Assembly: GCF_030371825.1 (NCBI RefSeq)
Contig: NZ_JAUDDM010000002.1
DNA: 64,000 nt
Source: Collinsella sp944321445
GTDB lineage: Bacteria; Actinomycetota; Coriobacteriia; Coriobacteriales; Coriobacteriaceae
Strand: one strand, 5' to 3'
Under the pieces are notes generated by a model. The model did not search any database and was not told where the DNA came from. It was given only the letters and a program-made list of their open reading frames with translations. The translations under genes were made by a program, and so were the position numbers. Positions 33,622 through 45,988 of this stretch are shown here, piece by piece. Position 1 is the stretch's first letter; every line of letters begins with the position of its first letter.

Positions 33622-34965
33622 TTAGGACATATGGGCGAGCGTACCCTCAAGCGTCATAGTTTCGTCGGTCGGCGTGCCAAACAGCAAGGGGGTATGCGTA
33701 TAGTCGATACTCAACGCTACGAAGATCGTTCCATCAAGACCGAACGACCCCTCGATCGAAGCGGTGCCCGCACCGCCGGAGCTCGACCCCTCGCCTGAAA
33801 ACGCATATACGCTTCCGTCGGTCTGCTGGTACGCACGTGTCGCATCGGTCGGATCGCTTTGGACAAGCGTGCACTGGAACACGCCGCTCACGGAATCGTT
33901 CACGAAGCCGGGAGCGGTGGCACGATACTCCACGGCAAAAGCCCCGGAGCCGGCATCGAAGTTCGTGATGCGAAACGCCTCGAGACTTGCGGCGTCACCG
34001 GCGTGGGGCACGTAATCGCCCAAAATCGCAGCGGAATCGTACGCCACAGCCGCTGACGGGACACCTGCGGACCTCGTCCACGCTTCCCCGTTGAACACAT
34101 AGGTGTACACGGTTTGAACCTTATTGGAACCAAACCAGAACTCATAGGACTGCTCGGCGGTATAGGTGCAGGTTTGCGCCGCATCATCGAATGCAGGAGC
34201 AAAGCCTTCGGGAAATTCCGGGTCAACGGTGACGCCTGCGATGGCGCGGGTATCGGCGGTCGCCTGCAGCACCGCGCCGACCCAACCGGTCGCGCCGGCA
34301 TCTGCACCCTGAAGGTCGGGATAGCGTTCTTGCTGGCCGTCGCGCGCGAATTTGAGCGACACCGTGCAGGCGCTCTCGAAACTGGCATTTTCGAGCATGG
34401 CGGTGGCATCCACGATCATCGACCCGTCATCATCCTGCTCGCATGCGGTGATGGCAACGTCGGACAAGGCGTAGGCACTCGGCTCAACGTAGTCGTTGGC
34501 AGCGAATCCATCCATGAAGTCGGCGTTGGACTCGAGAACTTCGGCAACGGCGGCAGCATCGGGCTGACCGAACAGCGACGGCATGAAAGCAACCGCGGCA
34601 ACGATTGCCACAAGGGCGACAACAGCCGCGCCTATGGCAATCAAACGCTTTCGAGAAACCACAGGCTTTGTCGCCTGCTCATCGGATGTGTCAGGATCCT
34701 GCGCGTCCTCAACCGCATCTGGCCGCAAGCTTGCAGGAAGCTCCTGGGTGCCGCCGGACCGGGTCCCCTGCGTAAGCATCGCTGTAGCCGAGGGAGGGAT
34801 GTTCGTCAGCGAGTCGAGTGCCTGGTCGTATTCGCGCATATCTTGAAGGGCGATTGCGGCGAGCTCGCACGCGTCCGCAAACGCGGGCGTCGCCGTCGAG
34901 GCGAGCACGCAGGTGTCCGCGCGCCCTGTGACGTCGGCGTCGTTGGAAATCGTCGTGTCGCTCAT
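33622..34965 (-). CDS. Single-pass membrane protein of unknown function
   Basis: A 447-residue protein I do not recognise. A cytoplasmic N-terminus (about 1-103, acidic, Thr/Ser-rich) precedes one membrane helix (about 106-128, IAIGAAVVALVAIVAAVAFM) and a large Asp-rich outer domain (130-447) that appears to contain two similar beta-rich halves. It has no lipobox or sortase motif. It may be a surface sensor or a lipoprotein-like structural protein. It stands alone between the AT-rich region and the transketolase genes. Confidence 0.7.
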   Translation of the reverse strand: MSDTTISNDADVTGRADTCVLASTATPAFADACELAAIALQDMREYDQALDSLTNIPPSATAMLTQGTRSGGTQELPASLRPDAVEDAQDPDTSDEQATKPVVSRKRLIAIGAAVVALVAIVAAVAFMPSLFGQPDAAAVAEVLESNADFMDGFAANDYVEPSAYALSDVAITACEQDDDGSMIVDATAMLENASFESACTVSLKFARDGQQERYPDLQGADAGATGWVGAVLQATADTRAIAGVTVDPEFPEGFAPAFDDAAQTCTYTAEQSYEFWFGSNKVQTVYTYVFNGEAWTRSAGVPSAAVAYDSAAILGDYVPHAGDAASLEAFRITNFDAGSGAFAVEYRATAPGFVNDSVSGVFQCTLVQSDPTDATRAYQQTDGSVYAFSGEGSSSGGAGTASIEGSFGLDGTIFVALSIDYTHTPLLFGTPTDETMTLEGTLAHMS

Positions 34966-35092
34966 ACGGAAAACCCCCGCACGTGAAAACTACCGGCCTC
35001 CCCCATTGTACCCGCAGCCGTGCTCCACCATAGCCATCGCATGCGGGATGCATCTGGCCTCTCCGGGGACGGGGGGCGGGAGGCCAGTCCAA

Positions 35093-35133
35093 GAAAAGCG
35101 CCCCCGTTCCCAGAGAAACGGGGGCGCAAAAAC
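35093..35133. terminator. Terminator of the split transketolase genes
   Basis: GCGCCCCCGTT pairs with AACGGGGGCGC; on the minus strand it is preceded by TTTTTGCG and followed by TTTTCTTGG, so it can end transcription on either strand. A second GC stem (CTGGCCTC/GAGGCCAG, 35054-35087) lies just beyond. Confidence 0.9.
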
Positions 35134-35158
35134 CGCAGCGGGCGATGGGGCCGGGGCG

Positions 35159-36100
35159 CTATGCCAGGAACTCCTCGACGGCGCGCTGGACGCCCTCGGC
35201 GTCCAGGCCGTACTTGTGCAGCAGGTCGACGGCGGGGCCGGACTCGCCGAAGACGTCGTTGACGCCGACCTTCTTCACCGGGACCGGGCACTTCTCGGCG
35301 AGCGCCGCGAGGACAGCGTCGCCCAGGCCGCCGATCACCGAGTGCTCCTCGCAGGTGACGACGCGGCCGGTCTTCTTGGCGCTCTCGACGATGATGTCCT
35401 CGTCGAGCGGCTTGATGGTGTGGATGTTGATGACCTCCGCGTCGATACCCGCCTCGGCGAGCGCCTCCGCAGCCTCGAGCGCAGCCTGGACCATGAGGCC
35501 GCAGGCGACGATGGTGACGTCTTTGCCCTCGCGCAGCTTGATGCCGCGACCGATTTGGAACTCATAGTCGTCGCCGTCGTTGATCACGGGCACGGCCAGG
35601 CGGCCGAAGCGCATGTAGACGGGGCCGTCGAACGCGTATGCCGCGCGCACGGCGGCCTTGGCCTCGACGTCGTCGGAGGGCACGATGACCGTCATGCCCG
35701 GGATGGTGCGCATGAGGGCGATGTCCTCGCAGCACTGGTGCGTGGCGCCGTCCTCGCCCACGGAGATGCCTGCGTGCGTGGCGCCGATCTTGACGTTGAG
35801 GTGCGGGTAGCCGATGGAGTTGCGCACCTGCTCGAACGCGCGACCGGCGGCGAACATCGCGAAGGTACTCGCGAAGGCGACGCGGCCCGTGGTGGCGATG
35901 CCGGCGGCGAGCCCCATGAGGTTCTGCTCGGCGATGCCGGCGTCGTAGAAGCGCTCGGGGTAGGCGGCCTTGAACTTGCCGGTCTGCGTGGCGGCGGCGA
36001 GGTCGGCGTCCAGGACCACGAAGTCGTCGTGCTCGGCGCCGAGCTCCACGAGCGCCTCGCCGTAGCTCGCGCGCGTGGCGATCTTCTTCACGTCAGCCAT
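35159..36100 (-). CDS. Transketolase, C-terminal subunit
   Basis: A 313-residue protein equal to the pyrimidine-binding and C-terminal domains of transketolase (VLDADLAAATQTGKFKAAYPERFYDAGIAEQNLMGLAAG, with the conserved glutamate for thiamine diphosphate in GIAEQN). Two-gene transketolases are common in anaerobes and archaea. ATG follows the stop of the N-terminal subunit gene by three bases, so both are made in equal amounts. It works in the pentose phosphate pathway. Confidence 0.93.
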   Translation of the reverse strand: MADVKKIATRASYGEALVELGAEHDDFVVLDADLAAATQTGKFKAAYPERFYDAGIAEQNLMGLAAGIATTGRVAFASTFAMFAAGRAFEQVRNSIGYPHLNVKIGATHAGISVGEDGATHQCCEDIALMRTIPGMTVIVPSDDVEAKAAVRAAYAFDGPVYMRFGRLAVPVINDGDDYEFQIGRGIKLREGKDVTIVACGLMVQAALEAAEALAEAGIDAEVINIHTIKPLDEDIIVESAKKTGRVVTCEEHSVIGGLGDAVLAALAEKCPVPVKKVGVNDVFGESGPAVDLLHKYGLDAEGVQRAVEEFLA

Positions 36101-36103
36101 CTC

Positions 36104-36925
36104 TTAAGCCTCCTTCGCGAGCTCGGCCATGGCCTGCTCGAACTGCTCGTCGTTGGGTGCCTTGCCGTGCCAGCCGACGTTGTTCTCCATGAACGAGACG
36201 CCCTTGCCCTTCACGGTCTCGCACACGATGCACGTGGGCGCTCCCTTGGTCTCGCGGGCCTCGGCGAACGCGGCGCGGATTTGCGCGATGTCGTTGCCGT
36301 CGGCGACCTCGATCACGTGGAACTTGAAGGCGCGGAACTTGTCGGCGATGGGCATCGCGGAGTTGACCTCCTCGATGGTGCCGTCGATCTGCAAGCCGTT
36401 GTGGTCGACGATGAGGCACAGGTTGTCCAACGCGTGGTTGCCGGCGAACATGGCCGCCTCCCAGACCTGGCCCTCCTCGATCTCGCCGTCGCCGAGCAGG
36501 CAGTAGGTGCGGTACGTGTCGCCCCAGTGCTTGGCGGCGAGCGCCATGCCGGTCGCGGCGGAGATGCCCTGGCCGAGCGAGCCCGTGGACATGTCCACGC
36601 CCGGCGTGTCGTTCATGTTGGGATGGCCCTGCAGGTGGGACCCGATGTGGCGCAGGGTCTCGAGGTCCTCCTTGGGGAAGTACCCGCGCTCGGCGAGCAC
36701 CGCATAGAGCGCCGGTGCGCAGTGCCCCTTGGAGAGGACGAAGCGGTCGCGGTCCGCGCGGTTAGGCTCGGCCGGGTCGATGTCCATCTCCTCGAAGTAC
36801 AGGTAGGTGATGATGTCGGCAGCGCCGAGGGAGCCGCCGGGATGCCCCGACTTCGCCGCGTGCACGGCGGTCACGATCCCGCGGCGGACCTCGTTGGCGA
36901 CCCGCTTGAGCTCGTCGTCGCTCAT
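36104..36925 (-). CDS. Transketolase, N-terminal subunit
   Basis: A 273-residue protein equal to the diphosphate-binding domain of transketolase: SGHPGGSLGAADI, FVLSKGHCAPALYAVLAERG, GSLGQGIS and the thiamine motif GDGEIEEGQVWEAAMFAGNHALDNLCLIVDHN. A perfect AAAGGAGG lies before the ATG at 36925. It pairs with the next gene to give the complete enzyme. Confidence 0.93.
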   Translation of the reverse strand: MSDDELKRVANEVRRGIVTAVHAAKSGHPGGSLGAADIITYLYFEEMDIDPAEPNRADRDRFVLSKGHCAPALYAVLAERGYFPKEDLETLRHIGSHLQGHPNMNDTPGVDMSTGSLGQGISAATGMALAAKHWGDTYRTYCLLGDGEIEEGQVWEAAMFAGNHALDNLCLIVDHNGLQIDGTIEEVNSAMPIADKFRAFKFHVIEVADGNDIAQIRAAFAEARETKGAPTCIVCETVKGKGVSFMENNVGWHGKAPNDEQFEQAMAELAKEA

Positions 36926-37094
36926 GGTGCCTCCTTTCGTTGACACGCGGGAAATGCCCCTCGCCGCGTGCCGGATTTCTCCACTAACTAATTCACCATA
37001 CCATAGGTACCCAGCCGAAACATATTCATTCGAGCAGCGGGAACAATCGCAGGACAAATGGAGTGCGGAAGGAGGAAGACGCCCGTTTTGGCAA

Positions 37095-37997
37095 CTAGAC
37101 GTCGAGGCCTTTGAAGCCCTCACCGATGGCCTCGGCAACGTCGGTGATGAACATGATGGCACCCGGATCGTGCTCGGCGACGATGGTCTTTAAGATGGAA
37201 ACCTCGCGCCTGTCGAGGATGATCATGAGCATGGGGCGGTCGGCGCCGCTCCACAGGCCGCGCGCCGAGATCTCGGTCACGCCGCGATCCATGCCGTGCA
37301 GCACGTCGTTGGCGATCTCGTCGTGCTTTTCCGAGATGATGTAGGCCGCCTTGCGACGGTCGGCACCGTCGACCACCATGTCGACCACAAAACCCATGAC
37401 CACCATGGCAAGCGCGGCATACAGGGCGTTTTCAAGCGAGAACACCGGGGCGCTCGCAGCGCAAACCGCGACGTCGATCGCCATGATCGTCGAGCCCACG
37501 GGCAGTGAGGTCTTGCGCGAGATAATCTGCGCGATGGTGTCCGACCCGCCCGTGTTTACGCCGCAGCGAAACACCAGACCGTATCCGATACCGGAGATGA
37601 TGCCGCCCCAGAGTGCGGGCAGCATGAGGTCGTTCGAATCAAGCGGGATGACAAAAGGCGCGAAGAGGTCGGTGAAGAAGCCGAAGAGCACGAAGCCCGT
37701 CACGGTCTGCACCGCGTAGCGCGCGCCTCCCGTGCGAATCACGAACAGCAGCAAGATGGCATTGAACACGATGGTCTGCAAGCCGACGGGCAAGTCGAAC
37801 CCGGCGCGGTGCGCGAGCTCCTGCAAAATCGTCGCCAAACCCGTGACGCCGCCGGCGGCCAGGCCTTTGGGGACCATGAACATGTCGACCGCAAGCGCCG
37901 CGATGGCACAGCCCAGAATCACAAGCGGCAGATCCCGCACGAACTTGGATTGCAGCACCCGTTTGAGATCGATGCGCCCTACCGGCCCTACTGCCAT
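37095..37997 (-). CDS. YitT-family membrane protein with DUF2179 domain
   Basis: A 300-residue protein with five to six membrane helices (about 24-210) and a C-terminal soluble domain (about 220-300, AYIISEKHDEIANDVLHGMDRGVTEI) of the DUF2179 type that is thought to bind small ligands. YitT proteins are suspected transporters; the substrate is unknown. AAAGGGGGAG lies upstream of the ATG. It is downstream of prfB after a hairpin. Confidence 0.88.
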   Translation of the reverse strand: MAVGPVGRIDLKRVLQSKFVRDLPLVILGCAIAALAVDMFMVPKGLAAGGVTGLATILQELAHRAGFDLPVGLQTIVFNAILLLFVIRTGGARYAVQTVTGFVLFGFFTDLFAPFVIPLDSNDLMLPALWGGIISGIGYGLVFRCGVNTGGSDTIAQIISRKTSLPVGSTIMAIDVAVCAASAPVFSLENALYAALAMVVMGFVVDMVVDGADRRKAAYIISEKHDEIANDVLHGMDRGVTEISARGLWSGADRPMLMIILDRREVSILKTIVAEHDPGAIMFITDVAEAIGEGFKGLDV

Positions 37998-38015
37998 AGC
38001 TCCCCCTTTCGCAAG

Positions 38016-38045
38016 ACGGCGCGCCCCGCTTTTGGGACGCGCCGT
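38016..38045 (-). terminator. Hairpin between prfB and the YitT gene
   Basis: ACGGCGCG and CGCGCCGT pair perfectly with a 14-nt loop, 115 bases after prfB and just before the YitT start. No T run follows; it may be an attenuator rather than a full stop. Confidence 0.5.
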
Positions 38046-38159
38046 GCGTCATATCGATTGTAGCGTGCGGCACCAATCGCAATGGAACAGAGACGATGCC
38101 ACCTGCGTGAGCGCTACGCGGCGACATGCTCAACCATACGCCTGCCGGCTCCGCCTTCC

Positions 38160-39310
38160 CTACTCCTCGGCGTCCGCTGCGTCCGGCGTGTAGTCGGCGT
38201 TGCCCGTCGCCCAACGGTGGTAGCCCACGATGAAGGGGTCCAGGTCGCCCTCCTCCAGCACCGCCTCGACGTTGCCCGTCTCCACACCGCAGCGAAGGTC
38301 CTTGACCATCTGGTACGGATAGAGCACGTAACTGCGAATCTGGTTGCCGAAGCCGATATCGTGCTTGGGCCCACGAATTTGGTCGAGCTCGTCGGCGCGC
38401 TTCTGCAGCTCGAGCTCGTACAGGCGGGCTTTCAGAATCTGCATGCACGCGGCCTTGTTCTGAATCTGGCTGCGCTCGTTTTGACAGGTGACCACGATGC
38501 CGGTGGGCAGGTGCGTCACGCGGACGGCGGAGTCGGTGGTGTTGACGCCCTGACCGCCCGGACCGCTCGCATGGTACACGTCCACGCGAATGTCGTCGGA
38601 CGAGATCTCGATGTCGATATCTTCGGGAAGCACCGGGATGACCTCGACACCCGCGAACGTCGTCTGGCGGCGCTTCTTGGCGTCCGTGGGGCTGATGCGC
38701 ACCAAGCGGTGCACGCCCGCCTCGGCGCGCAGCATGCCGAAGGCGTCCTTGCCCTCGACCGTGAACGTCGCACGGTCGATACCGATGACCTCGGCTGCCG
38801 GGCAATCGTTCACCGTGACCTTCCAGCCGCGGCGCGCGCAGTACTTCATGTACATCTTGAACAGCATGAAGGTCCAGTCCTGGGCCTCCAAGCCACCCTG
38901 GCCGGGCTTGATGGTCACGATGGCGCCACCGTGGTCGTATTTGCCGGTGAACCAGCTCGAGAGCTCCATGTCGTCGATGGCGTGGACAAGACGCTCCATC
39001 GTGGCGCTCGCCTCGGCAACAAGCTCCTCGTCGCCATCCATCTCGGCCGCGAGCTCGAGCGCAGCGCGCGCATCGGCAAGGCCCTCGCGAGCATGCTGAA
39101 CAGCCTCGATGTCGTCGCGATCGCGCGAGAGCTCCGCCATCAACGCACGAGCGGCCTCGGCATCGTCCCAAAAACCGGGAGCGGCGCTTTGGCGCTCGAG
39201 ATCTGCCACGCGCTCGCGCTTCTCATCCAAGTGGAGATAGGATTCCACCTCGGAAAGACGCTCGGCGAGCGCGTCCAGGTCCTCACTGGTCACAGGCGTC
39301 GCATCTGCCA

Positions 39311-39311
<1 letters not shown>
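38160..39311 (-). CDS. prfB: Peptide chain release factor 2
   Basis: A 383-residue release factor with the catalytic GGQ in SGPGGQGVNTTDSA. The stop-codon reading loop, normally SPF in RF2, reads SPT here (ISPTDAKKRRQTTFAG). The reading frame is continuous from the ATG; the programmed +1 frameshift (in-frame TGA near codon 26) of E. coli prfB is absent, so this feedback control is not used. Start and the secA stop share one base (TAATG), so translation is coupled to secA. Confidence 0.92.
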
Positions 39312-42115
<2,804 letters not shown>

Positions 42116-42249
42116 ATGGTTTCCTTCTCATATCTCGTGCGCGAGGCACGCGTATGCACAGTCGGGGATTACTCTAGCCAATTCGGACACCCGTAATGCG
42201 TAGGTTGCGTGCAGTCACAGGGAAACCACGGTAGACACCCCGCCGACCC

Positions 42250-42349
42250 GGCCCCGCGACCCGCACGCCGGCGCCTTCTCCGCAGGTCTATCGCGCTGTG
42301 CGCTCAAAACGACCTGCGGAGAAGGCGCCGGTGTGCGGGGCGCGGGGCC
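42250..42349. repeat. Very long GC-rich inverted repeat upstream of secA
   Basis: The 39-nt arms 42250-42288 and 42311-42349 match at 37 positions, with a 22-nt loop containing GTGCGCTCAAAAC. It lies in the 530-base gap 42116-42645 between the divergent secA and NimA-like genes. The right half of that gap (42380-42580) is T/G-rich, with no convincing gene; a weak promoter TTGTGG-N16-TAGACT (42580-42607) could serve the NimA-like gene. Confidence 0.88.
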
Positions 42350-42645
42350 TTGCAGGGGCCTACCGGTGCGTTTTGGCGGGGTTTGGGTTGAGGGGTTAGG
42401 CAAAAAAGTGAGTTTTGGATATTGAGAGTGTTGTTGTTGCATTTTAGCGATATGCGAGGTGTTATTGATTGATGCGTTGATCCTATAGCTATGGCTGCAC
42501 TATTTTGTATTTGCATGGCTGGAAATGTTGTTGGACAGTGTCAATTACCAAAACTTGCGTTTTTGGTTTTTGGGGTGCTTTGTGGCGCGGGTTCGGTCGG
42601 ATAGACTGGCTGCGATAGAGCGTTATTCGACACAAAGGAGCTTCT

Positions 42646-43137
42646 ATGAAGGCGATGCGGCTGGCGAAGCGGGCAGTTAACGATGGTGCACGGGTCCTTG
42701 AGATCATTGAGGCGTGTCAGGTGCTGCGCATTGGGGCAGTTGACGATGAGGGGATGTTTATCGTCCCAGTAAATTATGGCTATGTGTGGGACGAGGATGC
42801 GTCGCTCCCCCACTTCTATGTGCACTCGGCTCGCGAGGGACGCAAGGCCGATGCGTTCCGGCTGGGAGCACCCGTTGCCGTGGAGCTCGATTGGGATCGC
42901 GGGAACATTGAAGGCAATTACTCCTGTGCGTATTCGCGCAGCTATGCGAGCATCATGGGGTCGGGCAACGTGTGCGAAGTGACCGATGAGGAAGAGCGGT
43001 TGCGGGCGCTCGAGCTCATCATGGCGCACGCGGCACCGGGAGCACCCATGGCGTTCACGGCTGAGGGCATCGGCCGAGTTGCCATTTTTCGCATCGACGT
43101 CACACAACTTACTGCAAAAGAGCGCCTACCCAAATAA
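42646..43137 (+). CDS. NimA-like flavin-nucleotide-binding protein
   Basis: A 163-residue protein of the pyridoxamine 5'-phosphate oxidase-like split-barrel family. The N-terminal LRIGAVDDEGMFIVPVNYGYVW and HFYVHSAREGRKADAFR match NimA-type proteins, which bind FMN/F420-like cofactors and may reduce nitroimidazoles. A resistance role is not established for this copy. AAAGGAG lies six bases before the ATG. Confidence 0.85.
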   Translation: MKAMRLAKRAVNDGARVLEIIEACQVLRIGAVDDEGMFIVPVNYGYVWDEDASLPHFYVHSAREGRKADAFRLGAPVAVELDWDRGNIEGNYSCAYSRSYASIMGSGNVCEVTDEEERLRALELIMAHAAPGAPMAFTAEGIGRVAIFRIDVTQLTAKERLPK

Positions 43138-43160
43138 CTCACCGTCAATTATTAAGACGC

Positions 43161-43198
43161 AAAAAAGATCGGCCCCGCATGTGCGGGACCGATCTTTT
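43161..43198. terminator. Bidirectional terminator
   Basis: AAAAGATCGG and CCGATCTTTT pair around a GC core between the NimA-like gene and the convergent rpmE gene, with A and T runs on both sides. Confidence 0.92.
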
Positions 43199-43225
43199 CA
43201 GCTCGATTGCGATGTAGTCGAGATG

Positions 43226-43666
43226 CTACTCGGCAGCGGCCTCGGTGGCCTCGGCCTCAGCAGCGGGAGCCTCGACGGCCTCCTCCGCAGGAGCCTCAGC
43301 GGCCTTCTTGGCAGCCTCGGCAGCGGCCTTCTTCTCGAACTCAGCGGCACGCTTGGCCTTAGCAGCAGCCTTGGCCTCACGCTCGGCGGCACGCTTAGCG
43401 GCCTCCTCCTCGGCCTTCTTGGCGCGCTCGGCCTTCTTGGCGGCCTCGCGCTCGAGAGCGGCCTGAGCGGCACCGCCGAACTTGTCGGCGAAGCGCTGGA
43501 CGCGTCCACCGGTGTCGACGAACTTCTGCTGGCCGGTGTAGAACGGGTGGCACTCGTTGCACAGCTCGACCTGGATCTCAGGCTTGGTCGAGCGGGTCTT
43601 GAAGGTGTTGCCGCAGCTGCAGCGCACCGTGCACTCGACGTACTCGGGATGGATACCAGACTTCAT
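43226..43666 (-). CDS. rpmE: Ribosomal protein L31 with long charged tail
   Basis: A 146-residue protein. The first about 66 residues are zinc-type L31 (C12, C16, C18, C36 and C39; CTVRCSCGNTF and CNECHPFYTG). The last about 80 residues are an Ala/Lys/Glu repeat helix ending EATEAAAE; normal L31 is about 70 residues. The start is the ATG at 43666 with GAGGAG upstream. A similar tail ends L17 in this window. The role of the tail is unknown. Confidence 0.93.
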   Translation of the reverse strand: MKSGIHPEYVECTVRCSCGNTFKTRSTKPEIQVELCNECHPFYTGQQKFVDTGGRVQRFADKFGGAAQAALEREAAKKAERAKKAEEEAAKRAAEREAKAAAKAKRAAEFEKKAAAEAAKKAAEAPAEEAVEAPAAEAEATEAAAE

Positions 43667-43888
43667 GGCAGGGCTCCTCTTCTTCGTTGTCCTGGTTACC
43701 AATCAGGACATAAGGGGTGTCTTGGTTTCCGACCAAGACAAAACAGCCTGCCTAGAATAGCACAGGGCACGCGCTCCCACAAAAGGTTCACGCTCTTGTA
43801 CATATTGTGCGCCGCTCCACCCCGCGACGCGCGCCAATCGGTACAATGAGGGGCGTTCAGTACACGACTCCCAAGAGAAGGGTCCCCC

Positions 43889-44176
43889 ATGGCCGAGACC
43901 GCATCCAATCGCATTGTCATCACCGTGCTGGGCAAGAACCGCCCTGGTATCGTCGCCGGCGTCACCCGCGTGCTCGGCGATGCCAATGTCGACATCCGCG
44001 ACATCACGCAGTCCATCCTGGACGATATCTTCACCATGACCATGCTCGCCGACATCTCCGCCTCCAAGCTCGACTTCCACGAGCTGCAGGAGGCCCTCTC
44101 GCAGGCGGGCGAGCTCTCGGGCGTCACGGTGACCGTCCAGCGCGAGGACGTCTTCAACTTCATGTACCGTCTGTAA
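43889..44176 (+). CDS. ACT-domain protein (UPF0237)
   Basis: A 95-residue single-ACT-domain protein (VITVLGKNRPGIVAGVTRVLGDANVDIRDITQSIL). Such proteins are thought to sense amino acids; in many bacteria the gene precedes a DUF711 gene, which is missing here. It is followed by a terminator and a HAD gene on the same strand. AGAAGGG precedes the ATG. Confidence 0.9.
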   Translation: MAETASNRIVITVLGKNRPGIVAGVTRVLGDANVDIRDITQSILDDIFTMTMLADISASKLDFHELQEALSQAGELSGVTVTVQREDVFNFMYRL

Positions 44177-44198
44177 GGTACAATCCACAGCGAAACGC

Positions 44199-44226
44199 AA
44201 AACGGCCGGGCGATGCTCGGCCGTTC
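44199..44226 (+). terminator. Terminator after the ACT gene
   Basis: AACGGCCG pairs with CGGCCGTT (loop 8-9 nt), followed by CTCATTCT. It is only 25 bases before the start of the HAD gene, so read-through into that gene is likely. Confidence 0.7.
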
Positions 44227-44250
44227 TCATTCTGGGGAAAAGGGATTCGC

Positions 44251-45093
44251 ATGATTGTGTTTTCCGATATGGACGGGACGTTTCTCACCTCAACGAAAGA
44301 GGTGAGCCCACTCGCATGGCGCGCGCTCGACGAGATGGCGGCACATGGGTACGAATTCGTGCCCTGCACGGGAAGACCACTTGTGAGCGTGTACCCCGAG
44401 ATCCTCGCTCATCCCGCTGTGCACTATGCCGTGTGCGCCAACGGTGCCTCGGTCTATCAGGTCTCCGATGACGGCGCGAACCCCGTCACGATCTACGAGG
44501 CCCCTCTCGCCCGTGACAAAGCGCTCCAAGTGCTCGAAATAGCCCGACCGCACGACGTCACCTTCGACGTATTCGCCGACGGCAACTGCTACACGAACCG
44601 CGCGATGTATGACCGCCTGGACGAATATGCGGGCGACCCGTTCATTCTGGAGTCGTTGCGCCGCAGTCGCACACCCGTCGACGAGCAACCTGAAGAGAGC
44701 ATCGCGCGCGTGCACATGCTTGAACGCGTGTCTATGTATTGGTACGACCCGAACGACCGCGACGCCATTCTGGCGGGTCTGCGCGATGTCGACGACATCA
44801 ACGTCACGCGCTCGTATTCCATGAACATCGAAGTCATGGGAGACGGCGTGTGTAAGGGAACGGCCCTGGCATGGCTGTGCAGCCACCTGGGCATCGACGT
44901 CGCCGACGCGTTCGCCTTTGGCGACAACATCAACGACATCGAGATGCTTCAGGTCTCCGGTTTGGGTGTGGCGGTTGCGAACGCTGAGCCCGAGGTCCGC
45001 AAGGCGGCCGACCTGGTGGCCGCAACCAACGACGAGGACGGCGTGGCGCATGTGATCCTCAACCAGCTGGCCACCAGGGAGCACGACCGCTAA
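44251..45093 (+). CDS. HAD-superfamily Cof-type phosphatase (first)
   Basis: A 280-residue HAD hydrolase with motif I SDMDGTFL (nucleophile D), motif II near CTGRP, motif III lysine CKGTAL, and motif IV GDNINDIEML. The C2 cap type is that of Cof/YidA sugar-phosphate phosphatases. The start at 44251 is after GGGGAAAAGGG. Its stop overlaps the stop of the next, convergent HAD gene. Substrate unknown. Confidence 0.9.
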   Translation: MIVFSDMDGTFLTSTKEVSPLAWRALDEMAAHGYEFVPCTGRPLVSVYPEILAHPAVHYAVCANGASVYQVSDDGANPVTIYEAPLARDKALQVLEIARPHDVTFDVFADGNCYTNRAMYDRLDEYAGDPFILESLRRSRTPVDEQPEESIARVHMLERVSMYWYDPNDRDAILAGLRDVDDINVTRSYSMNIEVMGDGVCKGTALAWLCSHLGIDVADAFAFGDNINDIEMLQVSGLGVAVANAEPEVRKAADLVAATNDEDGVAHVILNQLATREHDR

Positions 45094-45887
45094 TCTTCCA
45101 GGCTCTCCAGCACGCGACGCAACTCCGCCTGTACGGCGTGATCGCGGTTGCAGCCCACCACGCGATCGGCGACCGCACGCAGCGCGGGACGGCCGTTTGC
45201 CATGGCGCAGCCATGTCCCACCAGGCGGATGATCTCGTAGTCGTTCATGGAATCGCCGAATGCCATCACCTCGTCGGCCGCGATGCCGTAGTGATCCATA
45301 AGCTGCTGGATGCCGGACGCCTTCGAAACGCCGCGCTGCATCGCGTCGATCCACGCGCTGCCCGAGGGCGCGAACACGAACTCGTCGCCCAGCTCGCGCT
45401 CGAGCACATAGGCGTAGTCCATCACCGCGCCGTCGCCGCAAAACACGCTCGCCTTGATGATGCTCACGTCGGCCCCGGGCAGCTCCCAGATGCGCTCGGC
45501 GTTGGGCAGGTCCTTGTCGACCTCGCGTACGAACTTGCTCTCATCGTCCAGCAGATACGACTTCGTGCGGTCGAACAGGGCAAGATGCAGGTTCTCGAAC
45601 ATGCCGACCGTGCGCGCAAGGCGCTTGATGGCAAGGTGCGAGTACACCTCGCGATCGACCAGCTTGCCCTCCGCATAGACCTGCGCGCCGTTGGAGGCGA
45701 CGAAGTCCATGCGGTCCTTGATGGGCGCAAAGAACTCGCACAGGCGGTCGTAGCGACGGCCGGACGACGCCGCAAAGCGCACTCCGCGCTCGCGCAGGGC
45801 GAGGATGAGGTCGTAGGTCTCGGCCGGGACCTGGCTGTGCTCATCGAGCAGGGTGCCGTCCATATCCGATGCGATGAGTTTGATCAT
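45090..45887 (-). CDS. HAD-superfamily Cof-type phosphatase (second)
   Basis: A 265-residue paralogue of the preceding gene: motif I SDMDGTLLDEHSQV, ASSGRR, VSKASGIQQLM, and GDSMNDYEII. The two proteins are clearly the same family but distant. The stop codons overlap by four bases in tail-to-tail order, and no terminator separates them. Substrate unknown; a role in recycling phosphate from sugar phosphates or FMN/PLP is typical. Confidence 0.9.
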   Translation of the reverse strand: MIKLIASDMDGTLLDEHSQVPAETYDLILALRERGVRFAASSGRRYDRLCEFFAPIKDRMDFVASNGAQVYAEGKLVDREVYSHLAIKRLARTVGMFENLHLALFDRTKSYLLDDESKFVREVDKDLPNAERIWELPGADVSIIKASVFCGDGAVMDYAYVLERELGDEFVFAPSGSAWIDAMQRGVSKASGIQQLMDHYGIAADEVMAFGDSMNDYEIIRLVGHGCAMANGRPALRAVADRVVGCNRDHAVQAELRRVLESLED

Positions 45888-45988
45888 GAAGCGTATGCCT
45901 CCTTGGATTGCCTAGCAGTCCCCGAAAGCCTACCCGCTCGCCATCTGCGCCATACAGGCGAGACGCCAGTCCTGACCGAATCCTGACA

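Noticed and set aside
42492..42605. 37-codon hydrophobic frame in the secA-NimA gap
   Set aside because: No ribosome site, no domain, and it lies in T/G-rich sequence where such frames arise by chance.
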